Shown here: positions 25,667 to 33,873 of the stretch, in pieces
Numbering within the stretch: the first letter of the stretch is position 1
Layout of the letters: the number at the start of each line of letters is the position of its first letter
Assembly: GCA_002407935.1 (NCBI GenBank)
Contig: DHPU01000022.1
Span: 1-55,637 of the forward strand
Length of the DNA: 55,637 bases
DNA from: Peptococcaceae bacterium UBA5356
GTDB lineage: Bacteria; Bacillota; Peptococcia; DRI-13; DTU073
Direction: 5' to 3'
The notes under the pieces: generated by a model
Database searches by the model: none
Told to the model about the DNA's origin: nothing
The model's input: only the letters and a program-made list of their open reading frames with translations
Made by a program: the position numbers and the translations under genes

Positions 25667-26173
25667 ATGGAGAAATATATTATAATCGGTCAGATTATTA
25701 ATACCCATGGACATAAAGGTGGGTTAAAAATTTATCCTTTAACGGATGATCCGGGGAGGTTTTTGGCTTTAAAAAAGGTCTTTATCAGGAGAACGGAAAA
25801 AGTGGAGGAGTATACAGTAGATACGGTGCAGCTTTATCAAAAATTTGTCCTCTTAACCTTAAAAGAGATTCCTGATATGAACGAGGCAGAAAGGTTTAAG
25901 AATCTGTATTTGGAAATACCCCGGGAGGAAGTAAGCCCCTTACCCGCCGGTTCTTTTTATATTTTTCAATTAATGGGGCTGGCGATTTATGAAGAAGAAA
26001 GATATTTGGGAAAGCTTACGGATGTTTTAAAAACCGGCAGTAATGATGTTTTTGTGGTGAAAACCCCGGATGAAAAGGAGATCTATCTTCCTGCTTTAAA
26101 GTCTGTGATTACGCGGGTTGACTTCAATTCCGGCAGAATTGAAGTAAAAGTTCCACCCGGGTTGTTGGATTAG
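25667..26173 (+). CDS. rimM: 16S rRNA maturation factor RimM
   Basis: Binds S19 and helps assemble the head of the 30S subunit. ATG 25667 with AGGAG five bases before gives 168 residues; GTG 25661 is an alternative start. It has the N-terminal GQIINTHGHKGGLKI barrel and a C-terminal PRC barrel with VLKTGSNDVFVV and YLPALKSVI. It is followed by trmD after 19 bp. Confidence 0.95.
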   Translation: MEKYIIIGQIINTHGHKGGLKIYPLTDDPGRFLALKKVFIRRTEKVEEYTVDTVQLYQKFVLLTLKEIPDMNEAERFKNLYLEIPREEVSPLPAGSFYIFQLMGLAIYEEERYLGKLTDVLKTGSNDVFVVKTPDEKEIYLPALKSVITRVDFNSGRIEVKVPPGLLD

Positions 26174-26192
26174 GGGGGATCTGGAGATACCT

Positions 26193-26942
26193 ATGGAAAT
26201 ACAAATTTTTACTATTTTTCCGGAGATGTTTAATGGCCCTCTTAATACAAGTATCTTAAAAAGGGCGCAGGAAAAGCAGATCATCAGCGTTAAGCTGGTA
26301 GATTTTCGTCCTTTTTCACCCTCAAAACATAAGAATGTGGATGATAGTCCTTTCGGTGGTGGGGCGGGAATGGTTTTAAAACCCGAGCCGGTTTATTATG
26401 CCTTGGAGTCTGTGCTTGGTGATCTCCCCAATTATCATGGAAAAATTCTGTTAATGAGTCCTCAGGGAGAAAAATTTGATCAGAAGATGGCGAGAGAATT
26501 AGCTCAAGAAGAAAGTCTGACGTTTATTTGTGGTCATTACGAGGGATTTGACGAAAGGATTAGAGCATTAGTTGACCAAGAAATATCAATTGGAGATTAT
26601 GTGCTGACGGGTGGAGAAATTCCTACAATGGTGGTAATTGATGCTGTTTGTCGGCTCTTACCGGATGTCTTAGGTGAAAGGGAATCACCTCTTTCTGATT
26701 CCTTTTATAATGGGTTATTAGAATATCCGCAATATACAAGGCCCAGATCATTTCGGGGGATGGCTGTTCCGGAGGTTCTTCTTTCAGGAAATCATGAAGA
26801 AATCCGCAAGTGGCGGCGGAAGGAATCTTTAAAAAGGACACTGCAAAGAAGACCGGATTTGCTCAAAAGTCAAGAAGTTTCAAGTAAAGATAAGCAATTG
26901 CTGACCGAAATCCTGCAGGAGGAGAATGAGCATGATGAATAA
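26193..26942 (+). CDS. trmD: tRNA (guanine37-N1)-methyltransferase
   Basis: Makes m1G37 in tRNAs, which prevents frameshifting. The 249-residue SPOUT-fold enzyme has the family's IFTIFPEMF start, VDDSPFGGGAGMV, CGHYEGFDERI and the SAM-knot region SIGDYVLTGGE. Its last codons overlap the next gene, a second RNA methyltransferase. Confidence 0.96.
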   Translation: MEIQIFTIFPEMFNGPLNTSILKRAQEKQIISVKLVDFRPFSPSKHKNVDDSPFGGGAGMVLKPEPVYYALESVLGDLPNYHGKILLMSPQGEKFDQKMARELAQEESLTFICGHYEGFDERIRALVDQEISIGDYVLTGGEIPTMVVIDAVCRLLPDVLGERESPLSDSFYNGLLEYPQYTRPRSFRGMAVPEVLLSGNHEEIRKWRRKESLKRTLQRRPDLLKSQEVSSKDKQLLTEILQEENEHDE

Positions 26943-27519
26943 GCGGATCTTGGTAGGTTTGCTTCATTATCCTGTGTATAATAAAAGAAAGGAAATTATC
27001 ACTACTTCTATCACTAATCTGGATATTCATGATATTGCGCGCTGTGCCGTTACTTATGATGTTAAAAAATATTATCTTATTCATCCTTTACCGGCGCAAA
27101 AGCGGCTTGTACAGGAGGTTATTGCTTATTGGCAGCAGGGTTATGGCGCTATTTATAATCCTGATCGGCAGGAAGCCTTAAAGAAGGTGTGCGTAAGAGA
27201 GTCGCTGGAAGCAGTAAAGGATGAGCTTAAAGCAGAAGATGGGGTGGAGCTAAAAATTATTGTTACTGATGCCCAGGTTTATCCCCGTTCGATAAGTTAT
27301 GTGCAAATGCGGGAGATCATGGAAGCAGATACGGCGCAAAATTATTTATTACTATTCGGTACCGGCTGGGGAATGAGTAAGGAGATTGTGGAGGATGCTG
27401 ATTATGTACTGGAACCTATTTATGGTCGGGGTACATATAACCATTTATCCGTAAGAAGTGCCGTCGCGATTATTTTGGATCGCCTGTTAGGAGAAAAATG
27501 GGTGGAAATAGGTTGTTAA
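26932..27519 (+). CDS. SPOUT-type RNA methyltransferase family protein (Methyltrn_RNA_4-like)
   Basis: A 195-residue protein that resembles the small family of predicted SAM-dependent RNA methyltransferases (Pfam Methyltrn_RNA_4). Seen are the N-terminal VGLLHYPVYNK, SITNLDIHDIARCAVTYDV and, near the C-terminus, LLFGTGWGM and YNHLSVRSAVAIILDRLLG, where a SAM-binding knot would lie. The target is not known. ATG 26932 is chosen because GGAGG lies about 8 bases upstream; it overlaps trmD by 11 bp, so the two are probably translated together. Confidence 0.75.
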   Translation: MMNKRILVGLLHYPVYNKRKEIITTSITNLDIHDIARCAVTYDVKKYYLIHPLPAQKRLVQEVIAYWQQGYGAIYNPDRQEALKKVCVRESLEAVKDELKAEDGVELKIIVTDAQVYPRSISYVQMREIMEADTAQNYLLLFGTGWGMSKEIVEDADYVLEPIYGRGTYNHLSVRSAVAIILDRLLGEKWVEIGC

Positions 27520-27542
27520 ACCGGGGGAAGATATGATATAAT
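27513..27542 (+). promoter_or_regulatory. Extended -10 sigma-A promoter of rplS
   Basis: TTGTTA (27513-27518) and TATAAT (27537-27542) are 18 bp apart, with TG one base before the -10. It overlaps the end of the preceding gene. Confidence 0.75.
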
Positions 27543-27548
27543 AACTTA

Positions 27549-27636
27549 GCTTGTTGGTTTTTAGGTAAAAAGGATGGTCCGCTGTCTTGATTTAAAGGGC
27601 AAGATATGAACATCTAGGTGGAAGGAGGTAAATTTC
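27549..27636 (+). ncRNA. rplS 5' leader, probable L19 autoregulatory leader
   Basis: About 88 nt of untranslated RNA lie between the predicted transcript start and rplS. gatg/catc and tcttg/caaga pairings can form a nested hairpin just before the AAGGAGG site. An L19 leader at this place is known from Bacillus (Rfam L19_leader); assignment here is by position and foldability, not by a covariance search. Confidence 0.55.
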
Positions 27637-27981
27637 ATGGATTTATTAAAATCAGTTGAAGCTGAACAATTACGTAAGGATATTCCTGATTTCCGGCCTG
27701 GTGATACAGTACGTGTGCACGTTAAAGTGGTGGAAGGAAACAGAGAAAGAATCCAGGTCTTTGAAGGTACCGTTATTAAGAGAAGGGGCAGCGGGTTAAA
27801 TGAGACCTTTACAGTTCGTCGAATCTCTTATGGTGTAGGTGTTGAGCGTTGTTTCCTTATTCATACGCCCAGAGTGCAAAAAATTGAAGTAATGCGTAAA
27901 GGACTTGTGCGCAGAGCTAAACTTTATTATTTACGGAAATTATCCGGTAAAGCAGCGAGAATTAAAGAAAGAGCAAGATAA
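27637..27981 (+). CDS. rplS: Large-subunit ribosomal protein bL19
   Basis: A 114-residue protein at the 30S-50S interface, with FRPGDTVRVHVKVVEGN, VFEGTVIKRRGSGLNETFTVRRIS and GVGVERCFLIHTPR, all bL19 hallmarks. A strong AAGGAGG lies before ATG 27637. It is transcribed from its own promoter with a structured leader and ended by a clear terminator. Confidence 0.97.
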   Translation: MDLLKSVEAEQLRKDIPDFRPGDTVRVHVKVVEGNRERIQVFEGTVIKRRGSGLNETFTVRRISYGVGVERCFLIHTPRVQKIEVMRKGLVRRAKLYYLRKLSGKAARIKERAR

Positions 27982-27990
27982 TTTACAGAG

Positions 27991-28018
27991 GGGGACTGAG
28001 ATAGCTCAGTCCTTTCTT
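27991..28018 (+). terminator. Terminator after rplS
   Basis: ggactgag and ctcagtcc form an 8-bp stem with loop atag, flanked by G-U pairs and followed by tttctt. Confidence 0.8.
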
Positions 28019-28134
28019 AATATATCGGAAAGTATAAATCTTAGGGAGAACATACGTTTCTTTTGTTGCTGTTTTGTGGTACAATGAATAAAATTGCTTT
28101 TCGTTTAGGTGGTTGTAAAGAGGAGGGTTTTAGA

Positions 28135-28998
28135 TTGGTTAATTGGTTCCCGGGGCATATGGCGAAAACAAAAAGGTTAATCCTTGAAAACATAAAATTG
28201 GTTGATGTGGTTTTAGAACTTGTGGATGCCAGACTACCTATCAGTAGCCGGAATCCTCTTCTTCAGGAAATTTTAGGAGGCAAGCCCTCTGTTCTGATTT
28301 TGAATAAAGCCGATCTGGCAGAAGAGGAAGAAACCAGACAGTGGCTGAATTATTATAGTCAGCAGGGTTTTCCCATCTTGGTTTTTAATGCTTTAAAGAA
28401 TCAAGGACGTAATGAGAAAAAAAAGATCTTAGATCTGGTTAGGAATCAGGCGAAGAATGTGCTGGCACGGCGTTTGGCCAGAGGAATTAGAAATCAAGTT
28501 ATCCGGTTGATGGTGCTGGGAATCCCTAATGTAGGGAAGTCTACCATGATTAATAATCTTACAGGCAGAGGCGTAACTGAAACCGCGGATAGACCCGGTG
28601 TAACCAGAGGGAAGCAGTGGGTACGTTTGGAGGGTGATGTAGAGCTTTTGGATATGCCGGGAATTCTCTGGCCTAAATTTGCAGATCCTGTAATCGGGTT
28701 TAAATTAGCGGCGACTGGGGCAATTAGAGAAATGGTCTATGATTCTTTGGAACTGTCCCTTTGGTTAGTGGATTGGTTGCTCCAGCATAAGCCGGGGAGA
28801 ATTGCGCAGCGGTATCAAGTGGAAGAAAAGCAGGAGCCGGTGGCTGTTTTAACCGAGATTTGCCGGAAAAGAGGGTTCTTGGTAAGTGGCGGTGAAGTAG
28901 ATTTGGAAAAAGGAGCCGGTATTTTCCTGGCAGAATATCGGGGCGGAAAGTTAGGACGTGTTACGATGGATCTTTTAACGGGAGAAGCAAAATGCTGA
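28135..28998 (+). CDS. rbgA: Ribosome biogenesis GTPase RbgA (YlqF)
   Basis: Late 50S assembly GTPase. TTG 28135 with AGGAGGGT six bases upstream gives 287 residues beginning VNWFPGHMAKTKR, the family start; an earlier in-frame TTG (28063) and ATG were rejected. It shows the circularly permuted order of this family: G4 (LNKADL) comes before G1 (GIPNVGKSTMINNL) and G3 (DMPGILWP). A TGGTACAAT extended -10 lies at about 28077-28085, so it may have a promoter of its own. Confidence 0.95.
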   Translation: MVNWFPGHMAKTKRLILENIKLVDVVLELVDARLPISSRNPLLQEILGGKPSVLILNKADLAEEEETRQWLNYYSQQGFPILVFNALKNQGRNEKKKILDLVRNQAKNVLARRLARGIRNQVIRLMVLGIPNVGKSTMINNLTGRGVTETADRPGVTRGKQWVRLEGDVELLDMPGILWPKFADPVIGFKLAATGAIREMVYDSLELSLWLVDWLLQHKPGRIAQRYQVEEKQEPVAVLTEICRKRGFLVSGGEVDLEKGAGIFLAEYRGGKLGRVTMDLLTGEAKC

Positions 28999-29657
28999 AA
29001 CAGGATGAAAAGAGGATGCAGAAGCTCGCTGCTAAAATGGAAAAGGAAAAAGCCCGGTTAAGTCAATTGTGGGAAAAAGAAGAGTACTTAGCTAAGCAAG
29101 GATATTTACGGATTGGCGGGATAGATGAGGCGGGGAGAGGACCGTTGGCAGGGCCGGTGGTGGCTGCGTGTGTGCTCCTTCCTCAGAATTGTTTTTTACC
29201 GGGGTTAAATGATTCAAAAAAGCTCTCGGCTGTCAAGAGGGAAAAATTAGAGCAAATGATCAAAAAAGAAGCAATTGCCTGGTCGGTTGGCTTGGTTAAT
29301 CATAAAGAAATAGATTGTTTAAACATCTATCAGGCTACCCGTGTGGCTATGCGAAAAGCGGTACGTTCTTTACAGATCCAGCCTGATTATTTGTTAATTG
29401 ATGCGCTGAGCATAGATATAGAGTTGCCTCAAGAAGGTATTGTGCATGGAGATAGTTTGTCTGCTTCCATTGCGGCAGCCTCAATTATTGCGAAGACTTA
29501 CAGGGATAGACTGATGGAATTAATGGATCATTTTTATCCGGTTTATGGATTTAAGGAAAACAAAGGTTATGGGACGGCACGACATCTGGAGGCTTTAAGA
29601 AGATATGGAGCTTCCCCGGTACATAGAAAAAGTTTTCTTCACCCCCCCCTGCTATAG
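28992..29657 (+). CDS. rnhB: Ribonuclease HII
   Basis: Removes ribonucleotides and RNA primers from RNA-DNA hybrids. The 221-residue protein has the acidic active-site motif GGIDEAGRGPLAGP near residue 42, DSKKLS, DYLLIDAL and GDSLSASIAAASIIAK. A charged N-terminal extension of about 35 residues precedes the core. It overlaps rbgA by 7 bp, suggesting coupling. Confidence 0.96.
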   Translation: MLKQDEKRMQKLAAKMEKEKARLSQLWEKEEYLAKQGYLRIGGIDEAGRGPLAGPVVAACVLLPQNCFLPGLNDSKKLSAVKREKLEQMIKKEAIAWSVGLVNHKEIDCLNIYQATRVAMRKAVRSLQIQPDYLLIDALSIDIELPQEGIVHGDSLSASIAAASIIAKTYRDRLMELMDHFYPVYGFKENKGYGTARHLEALRRYGASPVHRKSFLHPPLL

Positions 29658-29713
29658 CTATGGGGATATAAGGCACATTTGGTAATGATGAATTAACGCG
29701 CGAGGTGAATTTC

Positions 29714-30070
29714 GTGGATCGCATTAGTCTGGGGAGAAAGGCTGAGGAAGCGGCAGCAGTATATGTACAACAGCAAGGATATAGGCTTAAAGAACGAAAC
29801 TATCGTTGTTCGTTAGGCGAAATTGATCTGATTGCGGAGGATGGCGATTGTTTAGTTTTTCTTGAGGTAAGAAGTAGGCAGAGCTCGCTTTTTGGCTTGC
29901 CGCAGGAGACGGTTAACTGGGTTAAACAACGGAAGTTGAGACGACTGGCTACTTATTATTTAAAAAGGCAAAACCAGTTGGAGAGAAAATGCCGCTTTGA
30001 TGTGGTGGGAATTCTTTTTGATGAGCAAAAAGCGGTTAAGACATTAGATTTAATCAAGAATGCCTTTTAA
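29714..30070 (+). CDS. YraN/UPF0102 endonuclease-like protein
   Basis: A 118-residue protein of the YraN family, which has a restriction-endonuclease-like core. Seen are GRKAEEAAAVYVQQQGY, YRCSLGEIDLIAEDGD and VFLEVRSR. The usual EVK of the core reads EVR here. GTG 29714 has GAGGTG six bases before; GTG 29705 is the alternative. The family sits next to rnhB in many Firmicutes. Its cellular role is unknown. Confidence 0.88.
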   Translation: MDRISLGRKAEEAAAVYVQQQGYRLKERNYRCSLGEIDLIAEDGDCLVFLEVRSRQSSLFGLPQETVNWVKQRKLRRLATYYLKRQNQLERKCRFDVVGILFDEQKAVKTLDLIKNAF

Positions 30071-30196
30071 GGCCTATTAATGGGGGTTTAAAAGGAAAAT
30101 AAATCCAGGGGAAGGAATCTGAGAACAGATAGAGAATTTATATGCGAGACGCGAGATGGATTAGAAGAGAGAGAAGAAAGGGAAAGGAGTGGTTAA

Positions 30197-30610
30197 ATGA
30201 TGAGCGAGGCTGAGCAGTTGGGGATAAATAGTACTCAAAGTATGATGAATAAGCGTAGAAATACCCGATCCAGATGGAAAGAGTTTTTATGTATTTTCTT
30301 GTTATTGTTGGTGTGGGGTGGTTTGGTTTATGGAGGCTTTTACATAGCTAGGCAGTATTTGGATAAATCTATTAACAATATGCAACAGACTAATGCGATG
30401 AATATGCAGGAGGTTAATGAAAGATTAGATAGTCTTAATCTGGAACTGAATAATTTAAGAAAGGAAATAAGTAATACTGATAAAACCCTATCTTCTTCGG
30501 GTAGCATTCAAGTTGAATTAAATCAGAAGATTGAGGTACTTGACAAGCAGTTAAAGAATTTAGAAAAGAGTTTAAATATCTTGAAGGAGGCACCCAATGC
30601 GCGTCGTTAA
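30197..30610 (+). CDS. Hypothetical single-pass membrane coiled-coil protein
   Basis: A 137-residue protein with no family recognised. A basic N-terminal stretch precedes one transmembrane segment at about residues 33-55 (IFLLLLVWGGLVYGGFYIA). The rest, likely outside the cell, is a charged heptad-like coiled coil (NERLDSLNLELNNLRKEIS). AAGGAG lies 7 bases before ATG 30197. Its end overlaps the next gene by 14 bp, so the two products may act together at the membrane. Confidence 0.7.
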   Translation: MMSEAEQLGINSTQSMMNKRRNTRSRWKEFLCIFLLLLVWGGLVYGGFYIARQYLDKSINNMQQTNAMNMQEVNERLDSLNLELNNLRKEISNTDKTLSSSGSIQVELNQKIEVLDKQLKNLEKSLNILKEAPNARR

Positions 30611-31643
30611 TCTTTTAATAGCATTAATGATTGCCCCTTTACTGGGTTTATGGCTTACGACAACTGGGTTAAGTGCAACTACACAAGATTTATTATTGCC
30701 GATGGAAGAATTAAGGACAGCACTTGATTCTTTTCAACAAAATTTATCTTCTATTGAAGAAAGATTCACGGTTGTAAAATCCCAGGCTGATTCACAGAAA
30801 AATCAGTATGAGGAGCAGCATGAATCTTTAAATACTTTGACGAAATTAGCTTCGAATCATCAAAAAAAATCAGATCAGATTTATGAAGAACGTATTTTGA
30901 TGATGCTGGGAGCACCCGTTAAGGAATATGCTTCACGGCGGGTTGAAATTAAAGTTTTCAAGTTGCAGGAACTCGGATACCGAGGATATATTGCCAAGGT
31001 AAAATTGTTCGATCCTAAGGCCTTTAAAGTTGTTTTGGCTAAAGATAAGTTGGGTGCTAAAGAAACGACTTTGGAAGCTGTGAAAAGGACAGGGGCCATT
31101 TTAGGGATTAATGGCGGGGGCTTTTATACAGAAATGAAAGAAGGAAAACCTTATGGAATTCATATTGGGAATGTAGTAATTAAGGGGAAACTTGTGGGCC
31201 CTTTTAATGCTTACCCCGGTAATCTTTCTTTTTCAGGAATAAGTAAGTCCGGACGGGTTATCGGTGGCATTTTTTCAGAAGAAAAACAGTTGATGGCGTT
31301 GAACCCTTGGCAGGGCGTTAGCTTTATACCTATCTTGATTAAAGGCGGAGCCGTACATCCGATTCCTGCTGATTGGGCAAAAACTAATCAGCCGCGGACA
31401 ATTATTGGTGAATACGCCAATGGCGATCTGATTATGATTGTTGTGGATGGGCGACAGTCGGACTGGAGCAGTGGGGTTACTTTGGAAAGGTTGATTGAAA
31501 AATTGGTTGAATTAGGGGTGAAAGAAGGATATAATCTTGATGGTGGCGGATCTAGTACTTTTGTTTATAAGGGCGAGGTTTTAAACAAGCCTTCTGATGG
31601 TAAATTGCGTCCTGTTGTGACAAATATCGTGATTATGCCTTAA
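30597..31643 (+). CDS. Exported phosphodiester glycosidase (NAGPA-domain) protein
   Basis: A 348-residue protein with a signal peptide or anchor (residues 1-28), a coiled coil at about 35-95 and a NAGPA domain (Pfam PF09992) at about 150-345. Motifs seen are GINGGGFYT, ILIKGGA, IVVDGRQSDWSSGVTL and NLDGGGSSTF. The family includes the mammalian uncovering enzyme for mannose-6-phosphate; bacterial members act on cell-wall phosphodiester-linked sugars in the few tested cases. The substrate here is unknown. Its coiled coil and overlap with the upstream membrane coiled-coil gene hint at a complex. Confidence 0.85.
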   Translation: MRVVNLLIALMIAPLLGLWLTTTGLSATTQDLLLPMEELRTALDSFQQNLSSIEERFTVVKSQADSQKNQYEEQHESLNTLTKLASNHQKKSDQIYEERILMMLGAPVKEYASRRVEIKVFKLQELGYRGYIAKVKLFDPKAFKVVLAKDKLGAKETTLEAVKRTGAILGINGGGFYTEMKEGKPYGIHIGNVVIKGKLVGPFNAYPGNLSFSGISKSGRVIGGIFSEEKQLMALNPWQGVSFIPILIKGGAVHPIPADWAKTNQPRTIIGEYANGDLIMIVVDGRQSDWSSGVTLERLIEKLVELGVKEGYNLDGGGSSTFVYKGEVLNKPSDGKLRPVVTNIVIMP

Positions 31644-31654
31644 TTTGTTTTGTT

Positions 31655-31680
31655 AAAACTGCCTGTACGGGCAGTTTTTT
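31655..31680 (+). terminator. Terminator after NAGPA gene
   Basis: aaaactgcc and ggcagtttt form a 9-bp stem with a 6-nt loop and a T run. Confidence 0.85.
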
Positions 31681-31768
31681 GTCGTAAAAATAAAAAGCAG
31701 GCAGGAATATAACAGGCAAAGAAAGAATAATCAAATAGTTGCGTGTTTTTTAGTGAGGTGATTGGAAG

Positions 31769-33301
31769 TTGTTGGCGCGTGTTTTTGGTTGTACTACGGT
31801 GGGGCTGGATCCTTATATCATTGAAGTTGAAGTAGACGTTTCTGGGGGGCTTCCTGAATTTACGATTGTAGGGTTGCCGGATACAACAGTGAAAGAAAGT
31901 AAAGAAAGAGTACGAACGGCCATTAGAAATGCTGGATTTGAGTTTCCCCCCCGCAAGGTAATTGTGAATCTTGCTCCTGCCGATATTAAGAAAGAAGGGC
32001 CAGGTTTTGATCTGGCTATTGCGATAGGAATACTGGCTGCTACAGAGCAATTGAAGTCAGAACATGTGAGTAATTATCTGCTGGTCGGGGAATTATCCTT
32101 GGATGGTTCGATCAGGGGTGTGCCGGGGATTTTACCAATGGCGCTTTTTGTTAGTGAGCATAGCAAAAAATCCTTTATTGTAGCGGAAGATAATCGGGGA
32201 GAAGTAGCGTTAACTCCTGTTACGGCATATTGTTTTGCTAGATTGGAGGAAGTAAAACGATTTTTAGAAAATCCTCAATTATTTCAAAAGGTGGAGCAAG
32301 AAAGCCTAGGTAATTATTTAGTTGATGGACAAGAAATAATGCATGATTTTGCGGATGTGAAAGGGCAGCATTTGGCGAAACGGGCTTTAGAAGTAGCGGC
32401 GGCGGGAGGACACAATATTATTTTAATTGGCTCACCTGGTTGCGGAAAAAGTATGCTAGCTAAGTGTTTGCCCTCTATTTTACCGCCTTTGACTCCGGAA
32501 GAGGCTCTGGAAGTAAGTAAGGTATATAGTATAGCCGGTTTGCTAAATAAAGATAAACCTTTAGTGACCAACCGTCCTTTTAGAGCACCACATCATACTG
32601 CTTCAGCAGCGAGTATTATTGGTGGGGGGATAACCCCCAGTCCTGGTGAAGTGACTTTGGCTACACATGGTATTTTATTTTTGGATGAAACACCGGAATA
32701 TCGCAGGGATGTGCTGGAATCGTTAAGACAGCCGCTGGAAGAGAGAGTGGTGACGATCTCTAGAGTTTCGGCCGTAATTACTTATCCGGCTAAATTTCAG
32801 CTTGTTTCGGCTGCCAATCCTTGTTATTGTGGGTATTATGGGGATAGGCTTAAGGATTGTACTTGTACTCCTTATCAGGTTAATAAATATCGCAGTAAAT
32901 TATCGGGACCTCTTTTAGACAGGATTGATATTCACGTGGAAGTACCTAGGTTGGAATATCAAGAACTGCAGGATAAAAGACAAGAGGAAAGCTCTCAGGA
33001 GGTGCGAAAGAGAGTAGTAGCGGCACGATTGAAGCAAGTAGAGCGGTTTCTTGGACGGGGGATAACCTGTAATGCGCAGATGAATAACAAAGATGTTAGA
33101 AAATATTGCCAGTTACAGGATGAGACTAAAGAGCTTTTAAAAAAGGTTTATAATACATTAGGTTTAAGTGTTCGTTCTCATGAGCGGATCTTAAAGATTG
33201 CCCGTACCGTTGCTGATCTTGCTGAAAGCGAAGGGATCACGACTACTCATTTGGCCGAAGCTCTTCAATATCGGTCTTTAGACAGAGATAATAAGAGATA
33301 A
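31769..33301 (+). CDS. comM: ComM/YifB family Mg-chelatase-like AAA+ protein
   Basis: ComM is a hexameric helicase that promotes branch migration during natural transformation; YifB-type copies occur widely also in bacteria not known to be competent. The 510-residue protein starts at TTG 31769 (GAGGTGA 8 bases upstream) with the typical MLARVFG. It has a Lon-like N-domain (GLPEFTIVGLPDTTVKESKERV), Walker A GSPGCGKSML, Walker B ILFLDETPEY, and a zinc-finger-like CYCGYYGD...CTC region. The sigma factor gene follows after 22 bp. Confidence 0.93.
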   Translation: MLARVFGCTTVGLDPYIIEVEVDVSGGLPEFTIVGLPDTTVKESKERVRTAIRNAGFEFPPRKVIVNLAPADIKKEGPGFDLAIAIGILAATEQLKSEHVSNYLLVGELSLDGSIRGVPGILPMALFVSEHSKKSFIVAEDNRGEVALTPVTAYCFARLEEVKRFLENPQLFQKVEQESLGNYLVDGQEIMHDFADVKGQHLAKRALEVAAAGGHNIILIGSPGCGKSMLAKCLPSILPPLTPEEALEVSKVYSIAGLLNKDKPLVTNRPFRAPHHTASAASIIGGGITPSPGEVTLATHGILFLDETPEYRRDVLESLRQPLEERVVTISRVSAVITYPAKFQLVSAANPCYCGYYGDRLKDCTCTPYQVNKYRSKLSGPLLDRIDIHVEVPRLEYQELQDKRQEESSQEVRKRVVAARLKQVERFLGRGITCNAQMNNKDVRKYCQLQDETKELLKKVYNTLGLSVRSHERILKIARTVADLAESEGITTTHLAEALQYRSLDRDNKR

Positions 33302-33323
33302 GGGAGATTGGGAGGTTCCTAAA

Positions 33324-33857
33324 ATGGAGGCATTTAAGCTTTATTATTTGAAATACTATCAAAGGGTTTATGCAACTTGTTTGTTAATTCTGAAGAATTA
33401 TGCTTTAGCGGAAGAGGCTACGCAGGAGGCCTTTTTAAAAGCTTATACGAAACTGTCTACTTTAAAGGATCAAGAAAAATTCGGAGCTTGGGTCGCAGCG
33501 ATCGCCACGAAACTTTCTATTGATATTTATAATCAGAATAAAAAGCTTTCCCTGTTTAAAGAAGAAGAAGTAAGGCAACAGTATACAGAAATATGGGAAA
33601 CTCCCGATAATTATGAACCGTGTCATAAATATATCGAAAAGGAAACAAACCAGGAAATACGCAAGGCCATTTATGGTTTAACCCCAGTGTTAAAGCAAAT
33701 GGTAATTTTAAAATATTATTGGAATTTAACAGATCCGGAAATAGCGGAAATGTTGAATATACCCGTAGGTACAGTGAAATCTTCTTTATATCGGGCTAGA
33801 AAATTATTGGAAAAAAAATTAACGGTAATTGATCGGGATTATCGTAAGTTAATATAG
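33324..33857 (+). CDS. ECF-type RNA polymerase sigma factor
   Basis: A 177-residue sigma factor with region 2 (residues about 8-75; YALAEEATQEAFLKAY for -10 recognition) and region 4 (about 115-170; MLNIPVGTVKSSLYRARKLL HTH). It is directly followed by a membrane protein of the anti-sigma type. Its promoter set is unknown. No promoter is visible in the short gap after comM, so it may be expressed with comM at a basal level. Confidence 0.92.
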   Translation: MEAFKLYYLKYYQRVYATCLLILKNYALAEEATQEAFLKAYTKLSTLKDQEKFGAWVAAIATKLSIDIYNQNKKLSLFKEEEVRQQYTEIWETPDNYEPCHKYIEKETNQEIRKAIYGLTPVLKQMVILKYYWNLTDPEIAEMLNIPVGTVKSSLYRARKLLEKKLTVIDRDYRKLI

Positions 33858-33873
33858 GAGGAGCTGAAGGAAG

